This document shows, piece by piece, positions 36,293-44,867 of a stretch of DNA of 64,000 nucleotides. The notes below the pieces were generated by a model. The model was not told where the DNA came from. It was given only the letters and a program-made list of their open reading frames with translations, and made no database searches. The stretch is taken from NCBI RefSeq assembly GCF_014486695.1, contig NZ_JACTAB010000008.1, positions 42,166 through 106,165 of the forward strand, written 5' to 3'. The stretch is from Flavobacterium buctense. Lineage in GTDB: Bacteria; Bacteroidota; Bacteroidia; Flavobacteriales; Flavobacteriaceae. A program made the translations under genes and the position numbers. How positions within the stretch are numbered: position 1 is the first letter of the stretch; each line of letters opens with the position of its first letter.

Positions 36293-37105
36293 TTGAAATA
36301 AAAGAAGCAAAACCCACCACAAAACAGGAATACTTTCTGCCCAAAAAGAAGAATAATACTTTGTTTTTTTTTCATTGGCAAACAACAGAAAAAGTAACAC
36401 CGTTATAGCAATTCCGGTTTTTAAAATCAGGGTTGTATAATTGAAATCGGCATACAAAAACTCTAATCCGACAAACACCAGCATAAGCATCGAACCTAGC
36501 TTTTTAGTTCGCTCAACACCTATCTGTTGCGGCACCGTTTTCAAATGCGGATCGTCTTGCTTCAAATCGATGATTTCAAAAATTAATATCAGAACAAAAA
36601 TCAAAATAAAACGCTGAATAGCTACCAAAAAAACATATGTGGTCAATGGAACTTCAGCATTAATAATCGGCAAAAACAAAGTCACGCCAACCCAACACAA
36701 AGCCACGATGTAAATCTTCACACCGGCCCAATTTCGGGCATTTTTTTTATTGGGAAAGAACGGCAACGTGTACAACAATGTAATGCCAAAAAACAACAAA
36801 GCGATAAGTTGCGTAATTCGTTCAAGCCAAAGAAAACAATACACAGCCATTAAAAGTGAAAGAAAACTCAGCAAAGCAATTGCTTTTAACTGCGTTCGCA
36901 TCTGCAATTTTTGCGTTCGCGCCAAAGCATCATACTTCACAAAATTATACCCGACAATCGTTCCAAAAAAAGCAAACGAAGCACAAGCTTCAATAATAGT
37001 AATTTGAAACAAAAAACCCGTCATTCGCACCAAAGCATAAACCGACAAAGCCACGTGAATACTGCTGTTGATGTAAAAGTCGAGAAGGCGTTTTAAAAAT
37101 AGCAT
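36290..37105 (-). CDS. UbiA-like polytopic membrane protein with incomplete motif 1
   Basis: 271 residues, about nine membrane segments. The layout resembles the UbiA prenyltransferase superfamily. The second Asp-rich motif is recognisable as EIIDLKQDD (about residue 190), whereas the first (normally NxxxDxxxD, binding Mg-diphosphate) reads YNFVKYDA, lacking the usual set of Asp. It may be a distant or altered UbiA member; activity is uncertain. Single gene, convergent with the GbsR cassette and divergent from gcvP. Confidence 0.65.
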   Translation of the reverse strand: MLFLKRLLDFYINSSIHVALSVYALVRMTGFLFQITIIEACASFAFFGTIVGYNFVKYDALARTQKLQMRTQLKAIALLSFLSLLMAVYCFLWLERITQLIALLFFGITLLYTLPFFPNKKNARNWAGVKIYIVALCWVGVTLFLPIINAEVPLTTYVFLVAIQRFILIFVLILIFEIIDLKQDDPHLKTVPQQIGVERTKKLGSMLMLVFVGLEFLYADFNYTTLILKTGIAITVLLFLLFANEKKTKYYSSFWAESIPVLWWVLLLLFQ

Positions 37106-37203
37106 AGGCTAAAAGTAAGCAAAGTGTTAATAAGAAGCCTTTTCGGTTGAAAAATTGTCAAAATATTAGACTTTGTTTAGCACAAAATTAGAACATTAAT
37201 AAT

Positions 37204-37211
37204 TACTTTTG
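37204..37211 (+). promoter_or_regulatory. -7 promoter element of gcvP (TACTTTTG)
   Basis: Perfect TAnnTTTG; leader of about 68 nt before the ATG at 37284. No convincing -33 TTG at 19-21 nt. Confidence 0.55.
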
Positions 37212-37283
37212 TTGGCGTTAAAAAACAATCGCGTTTTCTAACAAAACACGCACAACTATACACACTTAGAACTTTACAATTTA

Positions 37284-40127
37284 ATGAGAACAGACGCATT
37301 TGCATTACGCCACATAGGTCCACGTGAGAGCGACCTAAACCACATGTTCAAAGCTATCGGAGTCGAATCTTTTGACCAATTAATTTACGAAACCATACCG
37401 GATGACATTCGTTTGAAAAACGATTTACAATTAGCCCCTGCAATGACAGAATATGAGTATTTAACGCACATTCAGGAATTGGGCAAAAAAAATAAAGTAT
37501 TCAAATCCTACATCGGTTTGGGATATCACCCGGCCATTGTGCCACCGGTAATTCAGAGAAATATTTTTGAAAATCCGGGTTGGTACACAGCCTACACACC
37601 TTACCAAGCAGAAATTGCCCAAGGTCGTTTAGAAGCGATTTTGAATTTCCAAACCATGGTGATTGAATTAACCGGAATGGAAATCGCCAATGCTTCTTTG
37701 TTAGATGAAGGAACCGCTGCAGCAGAAGCAATGGCATTATTGTTTGACGTTCGTTCTCGTGACCAAAAGAAAAATAACACCCATAAATTCTTCGTTTCTG
37801 AAGAAATATTACCCCAAACGTTATCGGTTTTACAAACGCGTTCTACCCCAATCGGAGTGGAATTAGTCGTTGGAAACCACGAAACTTTTGATTTCTCAAC
37901 TGATTTCTTCGGAGCGATTTTACAATATCCGGGCAAATACGGTCAGGTAAATGATTACAGCGCTTTTATCGCTAAAGCCCAAGAAAACGAAATTAAAGTA
38001 GCCGTAGCTGCCGATATTTTATCTTTAACTAAATTGACTTCTCCCGGAGAAATGGGCGCTGCCGTTGTAGTAGGAACGACTCAACGTTTTGGTATCCCAA
38101 TGGGTTACGGCGGACCGCACGCAGCTTACTTTGCAACCAAAGAAGAATACAAACGCTCCATGCCGGGAAGAATCATCGGAGTTTCTATCGATGCTAACGG
38201 AAGACGTGCTTTGCGTATGGCTTTGGGAACTCGTGAACAACACATCAAACGTGAAAAAGCGACTTCAAATATCTGTACGGCACAAGTTTTACTAGCCGTT
38301 ATGGCCGGAATGTACGCCGTGTATCACGGACCAAAAGGTTTGAAATACATAGCCAATAAAGTACACGCTTCGGCAGTAACTTTAGCGGATGCTTTGAATC
38401 AATTAGGCGTTTACCAAACCAATACCGCTTTCTTTGATACCATTTCTGTAAAAGCGGATTCGGCTAAAGTAAAAGCGATTGCTGAGAAAAGCGAAGTGAA
38501 TTTCTTCTACGCCGATAGTGAAACGATTTCTATTTCGATAAACGAAACGACCTCGTTGAACGACTTGAACCAAATCATTGCGATTTTTGCAGAAGCAACA
38601 GGTAAAGAAGCGTTCAAGGTTTCGGCTTTGAATACCAACAATAATTTCCCAACTTCCTTAGAAAGAACGTCAACGTTCCTAAAACATGAAGTGTTCAACA
38701 ACCATCATTCTGAATCTCAGTTGATGCGTTATATCAAAAAATTAGAGCGCAAAGATTTGTCGTTAAACCACTCGATGATTTCGTTAGGTTCTTGTACGAT
38801 GAAGCTCAATGCAGCGGCTGAAATGTTGCCTCTGTCTATGGCTAATTGGAACAGCATTCACCCATTTGCACCTATCGAACAAGCAGAAGGTTATATCACG
38901 ATGCTAAAAAAATTAGAGCAACAATTAAACGTAGTAACCGGTTTTGCCGGAACGACTTTGCAACCAAACTCCGGTGCGCAAGGCGAATACGCCGGTTTGA
39001 TGGCGATTCGTGCTTACCACCAATCTCGTGGCGACAACCACAGAAATGTGTGTTTGATTCCATCCTCAGCTCACGGAACCAATCCGGCTTCGGCAGCGAT
39101 GGCTGGTATGCAAATTATCGTAACCAAAACCATGGAAAACGGGAACATCGATGTTGAAGATTTAAGAGCAAGAGCGATTGAGCATAAAGATAATCTTTCT
39201 GCACTGATGGTAACTTATCCTTCTACGCATGGTGTTTTTGAAAGCGCTATTTGTGAAATTACCCAAATCATCCACGACAATGGTGGTTTAGTTTACATGG
39301 ATGGTGCCAATATGAATGCGCAAGTTGGTTTGACCAATCCGGCAACCATTGGCGCTGACGTTTGTCACTTGAACTTACACAAAACATTCGCGATTCCTCA
39401 CGGTGGTGGTGGACCAGGTGTTGGTCCAATTTGCGTCAACGAAAAACTGGTGCCTTTCTTACCAACTAACCCAATCATCAAAGTCGGCGGAGACCAAGCG
39501 ATTACAGCTATTTCTGCAGCACCTTACGGTTCGGCTTTAGTGTGCTTGATTTCTTATGGTTACATCACGATGTTAGGTGCTGAAGGTTTGAAAAGTTCTA
39601 CAGAACACGCGATTTTGAATGCCAATTATATGAAAGTCCGTTTAGAAGAACATTATCCTGTTTTATATTCAGGAGAAATGGGACGCGCGGCACACGAAAT
39701 GATTTTAGATTGTCGTGCTTTCAAACAAAACGGTATTGAAGTAACGGATATTGCCAAACGTTTGATGGATTACGGTTTCCACGCGCCAACGGTTTCTTTC
39801 CCGGTTGCCGGAACGTTAATGATTGAACCAACTGAGTCAGAAGATTTAGCCGAGTTAGATCGTTTTTGTGACGCCATGATTGCTATTCGTAAAGAAATTG
39901 ACGCTGCTTCATCTGATGATACTAATAACGTATTGAAAAATGCGCCACATACTTTAGCAATGCTTACTACAGACAATTGGGTTTACCCATACACGCGTGA
40001 GCAAGCGGCTTATCCTTTGGAGTATATTCATGAAAACAAATTCTGGCCAAGCGTTCGTCGTGTAGATGATGCTTATGGTGACCGAAATTTAGTTTGTTCT
40101 TGTGCACCGATTGAGGCTTATATGTAA
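37284..40127 (+). CDS. gcvP: Glycine dehydrogenase (decarboxylating), P protein, single-chain
   Basis: 947 residues, the long homodimer form with fused N- and C-terminal halves. PLP-dependent; it decarboxylates glycine and passes the aminomethyl group to the lipoyl H protein. The Lys that binds PLP is in [16 protein letters not shown] near residue 699. N-terminal start [16 protein letters not shown] is family-like. The other glycine cleavage genes (gcvT, gcvH) are not in this window. No riboswitch-like structure was recognised in the 178 bp upstream. Confidence 0.97.
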   Translation: MRTDAFALRHIGPRESDLNHMFKAIGVESFDQLIYETIPDDIRLKNDLQLAPAMTEYEYLTHIQELGKKNKVFKSYIGLGYHPAIVPPVIQRNIFENPGWYTAYTPYQAEIAQGRLEAILNFQTMVIELTGMEIANASLLDEGTAAAEAMALLFDVRSRDQKKNNTHKFFVSEEILPQTLSVLQTRSTPIGVELVVGNHETFDFSTDFFGAILQYPGKYGQVNDYSAFIAKAQENEIKVAVAADILSLTKLTSPGEMGAAVVVGTTQRFGIPMGYGGPHAAYFATKEEYKRSMPGRIIGVSIDANGRRALRMALGTREQHIKREKATSNICTAQVLLAVMAGMYAVYHGPKGLKYIANKVHASAVTLADALNQLGVYQTNTAFFDTISVKADSAKVKAIAEKSEVNFFYADSETISISINETTSLNDLNQIIAIFAEATGKEAFKVSALNTNNNFPTSLERTSTFLKHEVFNNHHSESQLMRYIKKLERKDLSLNHSMISLGSCTMKLNAAAEMLPLSMANWNSIHPFAPIEQAEGYITMLKKLEQQLNVVTGFAGTTLQPNSGAQGEYAGLMAIRAYHQSRGDNHRNVCLIPSSAHGTNPASAAMAGMQIIVTKTMENGNIDVEDLRARAIEHKDNLSALMVTYPSTHGVFESAICEITQIIHDNGGLVYMDGANMNAQVGLTNPATIGADVCHLNLHKTFAIPHGGGGPGVGPICVNEKLVPFLPTNPIIKVGGDQAITAISAAPYGSALVCLISYGYITMLGAEGLKSSTEHAILNANYMKVRLEEHYPVLYSGEMGRAAHEMILDCRAFKQNGIEVTDIAKRLMDYGFHAPTVSFPVAGTLMIEPTESEDLAELDRFCDAMIAIRKEIDAASSDDTNNVLKNAPHTLAMLTTDNWVYPYTREQAAYPLEYIHENKFWPSVRRVDDAYGDRNLVCSCAPIEAYM

Positions 40128-40129
40128 TT

Positions 40130-40175
40130 CTAAGTACGAAGTTAGAAGTACGAAATACGAAGTAAAAAGTAAGAG
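40130..40175. repeat. Short-phrase intergenic array (AAGTACGAAGT type)
   Basis: AAGTACGAAGTTAGAAGTACGAAATACGAAGTAAAAAGTAAGAG phrases after gcvP. Confidence 0.6.
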
Positions 40176-40250
40176 GTTTCAAGTTGTAAAATTTGGAACC
40201 TTTTCTTTTAAAAGCTGATTTTAATCAGGAAATTTAAACTAGTGAAGTTT

Positions 40251-40258
40251 TATTTTTG
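40251..40258 (+). promoter_or_regulatory. -7 promoter element of the truncated haemoglobin gene (TATTTTTG)
   Basis: Perfect TAnnTTTG; predicted transcript start near 40263. A three-codon ORF (ATG AAA AAA TGA, 40265-40276) overlaps the haemoglobin ATG at 40273. Confidence 0.6.
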
Positions 40259-40272
40259 TGCCAAATGAAAAA

Positions 40273-40656
40273 ATGATGAACGACATTCAAAATCAAGACG
40301 ACCTCTACTTATTAGTTGACGAGTTCTACAAAAAACTTTTATCGGATGACGCCATCAATTATATTTTCACCGATGTTGTCAAAATAAAACTCGAAGAACA
40401 TTTACCTATACTGGTTACTTTTTGGTCACAAGCGATATTGGGAACCGGCGGTTACACTAACAATCTGACTCAAATTCATTTGGAGGTCAATGCCAAAGAA
40501 TACTTATCGCCTGAGCTATTTAAAATTTGGTTAAATCATTTTTATGCTACAGTCGACGAAAATTTCAAGGGTGAAAAAGCCGAGCAAATCAAAACCCAAG
40601 CGCTGAGTATTGCTACGATTATGCAGATTAAAATCGCGCAACAAAAAGACAATTAA
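40273..40656 (+). CDS. Group III truncated haemoglobin
   Basis: 127 residues. FWSQAILGTGGY followed by the proximal His (His69 in QIHLEV) and WLNHFYATVDENFKG fit group III truncated globins, small haem proteins linked in other bacteria to oxygen, nitric oxide or peroxide chemistry. Start chosen at 40273 (MMNDIQNQDD), because the longer frame begins with the GTG inside the -7 box. Single gene; neighbours give no hint of the substrate. Confidence 0.88.
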   Translation: MMNDIQNQDDLYLLVDEFYKKLLSDDAINYIFTDVVKIKLEEHLPILVTFWSQAILGTGGYTNNLTQIHLEVNAKEYLSPELFKIWLNHFYATVDENFKGEKAEQIKTQALSIATIMQIKIAQQKDN

Positions 40657-40776
40657 TTATCGTATTTATAATTTTAACTCTCTTTTGATAAACTTTTCGT
40701 AATTATTTTAAAAAATTATAAAAACAATAACGGTTGAATAAATTTATTAATAATTTCGTAATGAAATAGTAAAGCA

Positions 40777-41835
40777 ATGAACATAAAAATAACCGGTTCC
40801 GGATGTTATATACCGACCGAAATAGTTACGAATAAAGATTTTACCAAACACGTTTTTCTTAATGATGACGGCTCACCTTTCCCTTTGCCGAATGAAGTCA
40901 TTACTGAAAAATTTTACGATATCACCGGCATCGAAGAACGCCGCTATGTATCCGATGATTTGCAAACTTCTGACATCGCAACTATCGCTGCCAAAAAAGC
41001 TATTGAAGATTCAGGCATCGACCCGGAAACTTTGGATTACATCATTTTTGCGCACAACTTCGGCAACGTAAAAAAAGGCGCTATTCAAACCGATTTATTA
41101 CCCAGTTTGGCTACTAGAGTCAAATTTGATTTGCGCATCAAAAACCCGAAATGTGTTTGCTACGACATGCTTTTCGGCTGTCCGGGTTGGGTAGAAGGTG
41201 TAATCCAAGCTCAAGCCTTTATCAAAGCCGGAATGGCTAAAAAGTGTTTGGTTATTGGCGCCGAAACTTTATCCAGAGTTGTCGACAGGCACGACCGAGA
41301 CAGTATGATTTATTCTGATGGCGCCGGTGCTACAATCATTGAAGCTACTGAGGATGAAGGTGGTATTTTAGCCCATGCTTCCGCAACTTTCACTTATGAT
41401 GAAGCTTACTATTTATTCTTCGGAAACTCCTTTAATAAAACCCACGATCCTGATGTGCGCTACATCAAAATGCACGGCAGAAAAATATATGAATTTGCTT
41501 TGAGTCAGGTACCCAAAGCCATGAAAGAATGTGTGGAAGCCAGCGGCGTAGACATTAGTAAAATCAAGAAGGTTTTAATTCACCAAGCCAATGAAAAAAT
41601 GGATGAAGCCATCATTCAAAGATTCTACAAGTTGTTCGGACAAACCGCACCTGAGGGCATTATGCCGATGAGCATTCACAAACTGGGGAATTCAAGTGTA
41701 GCTACGGTTCCAACCCTATATGATTTATTGGTCAAAGGCAATCTCGACAATCATTCTATCCAAAAAGGTGATGTGATTTTGTTTGCTTCAGTTGGCGCCG
41801 GAATGAATGTAAATGCGATTGTTTATAGAATGTAA
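40777..41835 (+). CDS. Beta-ketoacyl-ACP synthase III-family protein
   Basis: 352 residues, thiolase fold. The catalytic triad is present: Cys135 in FGCPGW, His269 in IHQAN and Asn305 in LGNSSVA. KAS III (FabH) starts fatty-acid chains by condensing acyl-CoA with malonyl-ACP; relatives (OleA and other KAS III-like enzymes) make different condensations. The sequence around Cys (CPGW rather than the usual CSG / CAAF types) and the insertion FLNDDGSPFPLPNE argue for a specialised member rather than the main FabH. Followed by a methyltransferase, glycosyltransferase and MlaEF genes on the same strand. Confidence 0.85.
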   Translation: MNIKITGSGCYIPTEIVTNKDFTKHVFLNDDGSPFPLPNEVITEKFYDITGIEERRYVSDDLQTSDIATIAAKKAIEDSGIDPETLDYIIFAHNFGNVKKGAIQTDLLPSLATRVKFDLRIKNPKCVCYDMLFGCPGWVEGVIQAQAFIKAGMAKKCLVIGAETLSRVVDRHDRDSMIYSDGAGATIIEATEDEGGILAHASATFTYDEAYYLFFGNSFNKTHDPDVRYIKMHGRKIYEFALSQVPKAMKECVEASGVDISKIKKVLIHQANEKMDEAIIQRFYKLFGQTAPEGIMPMSIHKLGNSSVATVPTLYDLLVKGNLDNHSIQKGDVILFASVGAGMNVNAIVYRM

Positions 41836-41836
41836 T

Positions 41837-41853
41837 TAACTTTGTTAACTTTG
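41837..41853 (+). promoter_or_regulatory. Tandem -7 elements (TAACTTTG twice) before the methyltransferase gene
   Basis: TAACTTTG at 41837-41844 and again at 41846-41853, offset by 9 bp, right after the KAS III stop. Either could drive the gene at 41881. Confidence 0.5.
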
Positions 41854-41880
41854 CAACCATAAACTTTTGCAACTTAATCA

Positions 41881-42402
41881 ATGTACGAGAAGACCTATCC
41901 GAGTAAACGCTTTAACATTACCCTTCAGTTTTTAAAAAAACACATCAATACTTCTGAAACAATTTTGGATTTAGGGGTGCCGAATCCGTTTTCCAAAATC
42001 ATGGAAGACAATGGCTACAAGGTTATCAATACCAAAGGCGAAGATATAGACAATGACCAAACGGCTTTGCAAAAAGAAAACTATCAGGTCTTTACCGCCT
42101 TTGAAATTTTCGAGCATTTACTCAACCCGTATACGGTTTTAGAAAACGTAAAAGCGGATAAAGTATTGATTTCAATTCCATTGCGATTGTGGTTTTCACC
42201 GGCTTACCGAAGTAAAACCGATATGTGGGACAGGCATTACCACGAATTTGAAGATTGGCAACTAGACTGGCTTTTGGAAAAAACCGGCTGGAAAATTGTA
42301 GACCGTGTAAAATTCACTCATCCTGTGAAGAAATTGGGTTTCCGTCCGTTATTGAGATATTTCACGCCAAGGTATTATATGGTTTACGCCGTTAGAAATT
42401 AG
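41881..42402 (+). CDS. Class I SAM-dependent methyltransferase-like protein
   Basis: 173 residues. The SAM-binding loop is ILDLGVPNP (about residues 28-36), then FTAFEIFEHLLNPYTVL corresponds to motif II/III; the overall look is Methyltransf_23/11. The usual GxGxG is degenerate (LGVPNPF), so activity is likely but not certain. Between the KAS III gene and a glycosyltransferase, which suggests modification of a lipid or glycolipid precursor, but that is inference from order only. Confidence 0.8.
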   Translation: MYEKTYPSKRFNITLQFLKKHINTSETILDLGVPNPFSKIMEDNGYKVINTKGEDIDNDQTALQKENYQVFTAFEIFEHLLNPYTVLENVKADKVLISIPLRLWFSPAYRSKTDMWDRHYHEFEDWQLDWLLEKTGWKIVDRVKFTHPVKKLGFRPLLRYFTPRYYMVYAVRN

Positions 42403-42430
42403 TCACAGTCGCAGTTTTCAGTCACAGAAA
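42402..42430. repeat. Short-phrase intergenic array (CAGTCGCAG type)
   Basis: GTCACAGTCGCAGTTTTCAGTCACAG in the 33-bp gap; same phrase as at 5980-6007. Confidence 0.6.
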
Positions 42431-42435
42431 TAACA

Positions 42436-43284
42436 ATGAATTACTACATCATTATTCCGACTTACAACGAAGAGAAATTTATTTCATTGACTTTACAGTC
42501 GTTAGTGGAACAGACGGTTTTACCTAAAAAAGTAGTCGTAGTTAATGATGGTTCAACTGATAACACCGCAACTATAATCCAATCATTTTGTGATAAATAT
42601 CCTTTTATTCATTTAGTCAACAAAACTTCCGACGCCATTCATTTACCCGGAAGTAAAGTCATTCAGGCTTTTCAAAAAGGGTTAGAAACTTTGGACAACC
42701 ATTATGATTTGATTGTCAAAGCCGATGCTGATTTAATTTTTCCTCCGAATTATTTTGAAACGATTATCAACCATTTCCAATCTGATGATAAAATCGGAAT
42801 GGTAGGTGGCTTTGCCTATATCGAGAAAAACGGCGATTGGATTTTGGAAAACCTAACCGATAAAGACCATATTCGCGGTGCTTTTAAAGCATATAGAAAA
42901 GCTACATTTCAACAAATTGGCGGCTTGAAACCGGCCATGGGTTGGGACACGGTAGACGAATTACTTTGTAAATTCTATAATTGGAAAGTCGTTACCGATG
43001 AATCTTTAAAAGTAAAACACCTCAAACCAACCGGAGCCAATTACAATAAAACCGCTCGTTACAAACAAGGTGAAGCTTTTTATTCTTTGGGTTATGGGTT
43101 TTTCATCACCTCAATTGCTTCGTTGAAATTGGCTATGCGAAAAAGAAAACCATTGCTGTTTTTAGATTACATCAAAGGGTTTTGGAAAGCAAAATCGGCT
43201 AAAAAACCATTGTTAGTAACCAAAGAACAAGCAAAATTCATCCGAAATTACCGTTGGAAGAAAATGAAGGAGAAGTTATTTTAG
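42436..43284 (+). CDS. Family 2 glycosyltransferase
   Basis: 282 residues. GT-A fold with YYIIIPTYNEEKFI at the N-terminus, VVVNDGSTDNTA, the ADADLIF acidic motif (DXD-like) and the WDTVDELLCKFYNW catalytic region. No membrane segment except perhaps weak hydrophobic stretches near the end. Transfers a sugar from a nucleotide or lipid donor; the acceptor is unknown. 33 bp after the methyltransferase and 68 bp before the MlaE gene. Confidence 0.9.
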   Translation: MNYYIIIPTYNEEKFISLTLQSLVEQTVLPKKVVVVNDGSTDNTATIIQSFCDKYPFIHLVNKTSDAIHLPGSKVIQAFQKGLETLDNHYDLIVKADADLIFPPNYFETIINHFQSDDKIGMVGGFAYIEKNGDWILENLTDKDHIRGAFKAYRKATFQQIGGLKPAMGWDTVDELLCKFYNWKVVTDESLKVKHLKPTGANYNKTARYKQGEAFYSLGYGFFITSIASLKLAMRKRKPLLFLDYIKGFWKAKSAKKPLLVTKEQAKFIRNYRWKKMKEKLF

Positions 43285-43289
43285 TATAA

Positions 43290-43327
43290 AACTTTAAACT
43301 CGCAACTCGTAACTCACAACTTCTCAC
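43290..43327. repeat. Short-phrase intergenic array (AACTCGCAACTCGTAACTC type)
   Basis: ACTCGCAACTCGTAACTCACAACTTCTCAC phrases end exactly where the -7 box TATTTTTG (43328) begins. Confidence 0.65.
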
Positions 43328-43335
43328 TATTTTTG
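43328..43335 (+). promoter_or_regulatory. -7 promoter element of the mlaE-mlaF pair (TATTTTTG)
   Basis: Perfect TAnnTTTG; leader of about 13 nt to the ATG at 43353. Confidence 0.6.
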
Positions 43336-43352
43336 ACAATATTTTTAAACCT

Positions 43353-44099
43353 ATGATGTTAGTCCGCTATTTGTCACAAATAGGAAAATATTTCTTGATG
43401 TTGAAAGAAGTATTTAACAAACCCACGAAATGGTCGGCCATGAGGCAATTGATTTTCAAAGAGATTGATGATTTAATCATTGATTCGCTTGGGATTGTTT
43501 GCTTTATTTCTTTCTTTGTTGGTGGAGTTGTTTCGATCCAAACGGCGTTAAACTTAACTAATCCATTGATTCCTAAATACCTCATTGGTTTTGCAACGAG
43601 GCAATCGGTAATTTTAGAATTTGCCCCAACTTTTATCTCCATCATTATGGCGGGAAAAATGGGTTCCTTTATCACCTCAAGTATTGGAACGATGAGGGTT
43701 ACAGAGCAAATTGATGCGTTGGAAGTAATGGGAGTTAATTCGCTTAACTATTTGGTTTTTCCAAAAATAATTGCTTTACTACTTTACCCTTTTGTCATTG
43801 GAATTGCCATGTTTTTAGGGGTTTTTGGCGGTTGGATTGCTAGTGTTTATGGTGGATTTGCGTCCAGTAATGAGTTTATCACCGGGATTCAACAAGAATT
43901 TATTCCTTTTCATATTGCTTATGCCTTTATCAAAACCTTCGTGTTTGCTATGTTATTGGCTACAATTCCATCGTTTCATGGCTACTATATGAAAGGCGGT
44001 GCTTTGGAAGTGGGTAAAGCGAGTACGGTTTCTTTTGTATGGACTTCAGTGACCATCATTTTGACCAATTATATATTAACGCAATTACTTTTAACCTAA
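43353..44099 (+). CDS. MlaE-family ABC transporter permease
   Basis: 248 residues, about five membrane segments, with the MlaE/YrbE family layout: ALNLTNPLIPKYLIGFATRQSVILEFAPTFISIIMAGKMGS and EQIDALEVMGVN. In the Mla system the permease works with an ATPase (MlaF) and an MCE-domain protein (MlaD) to move phospholipids or other lipids between membranes. The ATPase gene overlaps it by one base; no MlaD-like gene is adjacent in the window. Confidence 0.92.
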   Translation: MMLVRYLSQIGKYFLMLKEVFNKPTKWSAMRQLIFKEIDDLIIDSLGIVCFISFFVGGVVSIQTALNLTNPLIPKYLIGFATRQSVILEFAPTFISIIMAGKMGSFITSSIGTMRVTEQIDALEVMGVNSLNYLVFPKIIALLLYPFVIGIAMFLGVFGGWIASVYGGFASSNEFITGIQQEFIPFHIAYAFIKTFVFAMLLATIPSFHGYYMKGGALEVGKASTVSFVWTSVTIILTNYILTQLLLT

Positions 44100-44866
44100 T
44101 GATAGAAGTAAAAGACATAGAAAAATCATTTGGCGACAGTAAAGTCTTAAAAGGAATTTCGACCATTTTTGATACCGGTAAAACTAATTTGATTATTGGT
44201 CAAAGTGGTTCGGGAAAGACCGTTTTACTCAAAAGTTTGCTAGGCATTCATACTCCGGATAAAGGCACTATCGCTTTTGACGGTCGAATTTATTCTGATT
44301 TGACACCGGATGAAAAACGAACCTTGCGTACCGAAATCGGAATGGTATTTCAAGGCAGCGCACTATTTGACAGCATGACCGTAGAAGAAAACGTAGGCTT
44401 TCCATTGAAAATGTTTACCAATAAATCGGCTGCTGAGATTAAGGAACGTGTGAATTTTGTAATTAACCGTGTGAACCTCATCAATGCCAATCACAAAAAA
44501 CCCTCTGAAATTTCGGGTGGAATGCAAAAACGTGTGGCGATTGCCAGAGCGATTGTGAATAACCCGAAGTATCTTTTTTGTGACGAACCTAACTCGGGGC
44601 TTGACCCAAAAACCGCTATTGTCATTGATAACTTGATACACGAAATCACTTTGGAATACAACATTACCACGGTAATTAATACCCACGATATGAACTCGGT
44701 GATGGAAATTGGTGACAAAATTATCTTTTTAAAAGAAGGTATTTTGGCTTGGGAAGGCACTAAAAAAGAAATCTTCAAAACCGATAATGAAGCCATAACC
44801 GATTTTGTTTATTCTTCCAATCTTTTCAAAAAAATCAGAAAAGCGCAGAACAAAGGAGACTTGTAA
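44099..44866 (+). CDS. MlaF-type ABC transporter ATP-binding protein
   Basis: 255 residues. Walker A IGQSGSGKT, Q-loop VFQGSALFDSMTV, signature ISGGMQKRV, Walker B YLFCDEPNSGLDP and the H-loop in NTHDMNS. Start at 44099 uses the TAATG overlap with the mlaE-like gene; a longer frame from 44039 is inside it and is rejected. Energises lipid transport with the permease. The gene converges on the T9SS protein gene with one base between stop codons, leaving no room for a terminator. Confidence 0.93.
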   Translation: MIEVKDIEKSFGDSKVLKGISTIFDTGKTNLIIGQSGSGKTVLLKSLLGIHTPDKGTIAFDGRIYSDLTPDEKRTLRTEIGMVFQGSALFDSMTVEENVGFPLKMFTNKSAAEIKERVNFVINRVNLINANHKKPSEISGGMQKRVAIARAIVNNPKYLFCDEPNSGLDPKTAIVIDNLIHEITLEYNITTVINTHDMNSVMEIGDKIIFLKEGILAWEGTKKEIFKTDNEAITDFVYSSNLFKKIRKAQNKGDL

Positions 44867-44867
44867 T

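Noticed and set aside
37105..37283. Glycine riboswitch before gcvP
   Set aside because: No pair of glycine-aptamer stems could be recognised in the short AT-rich leader.
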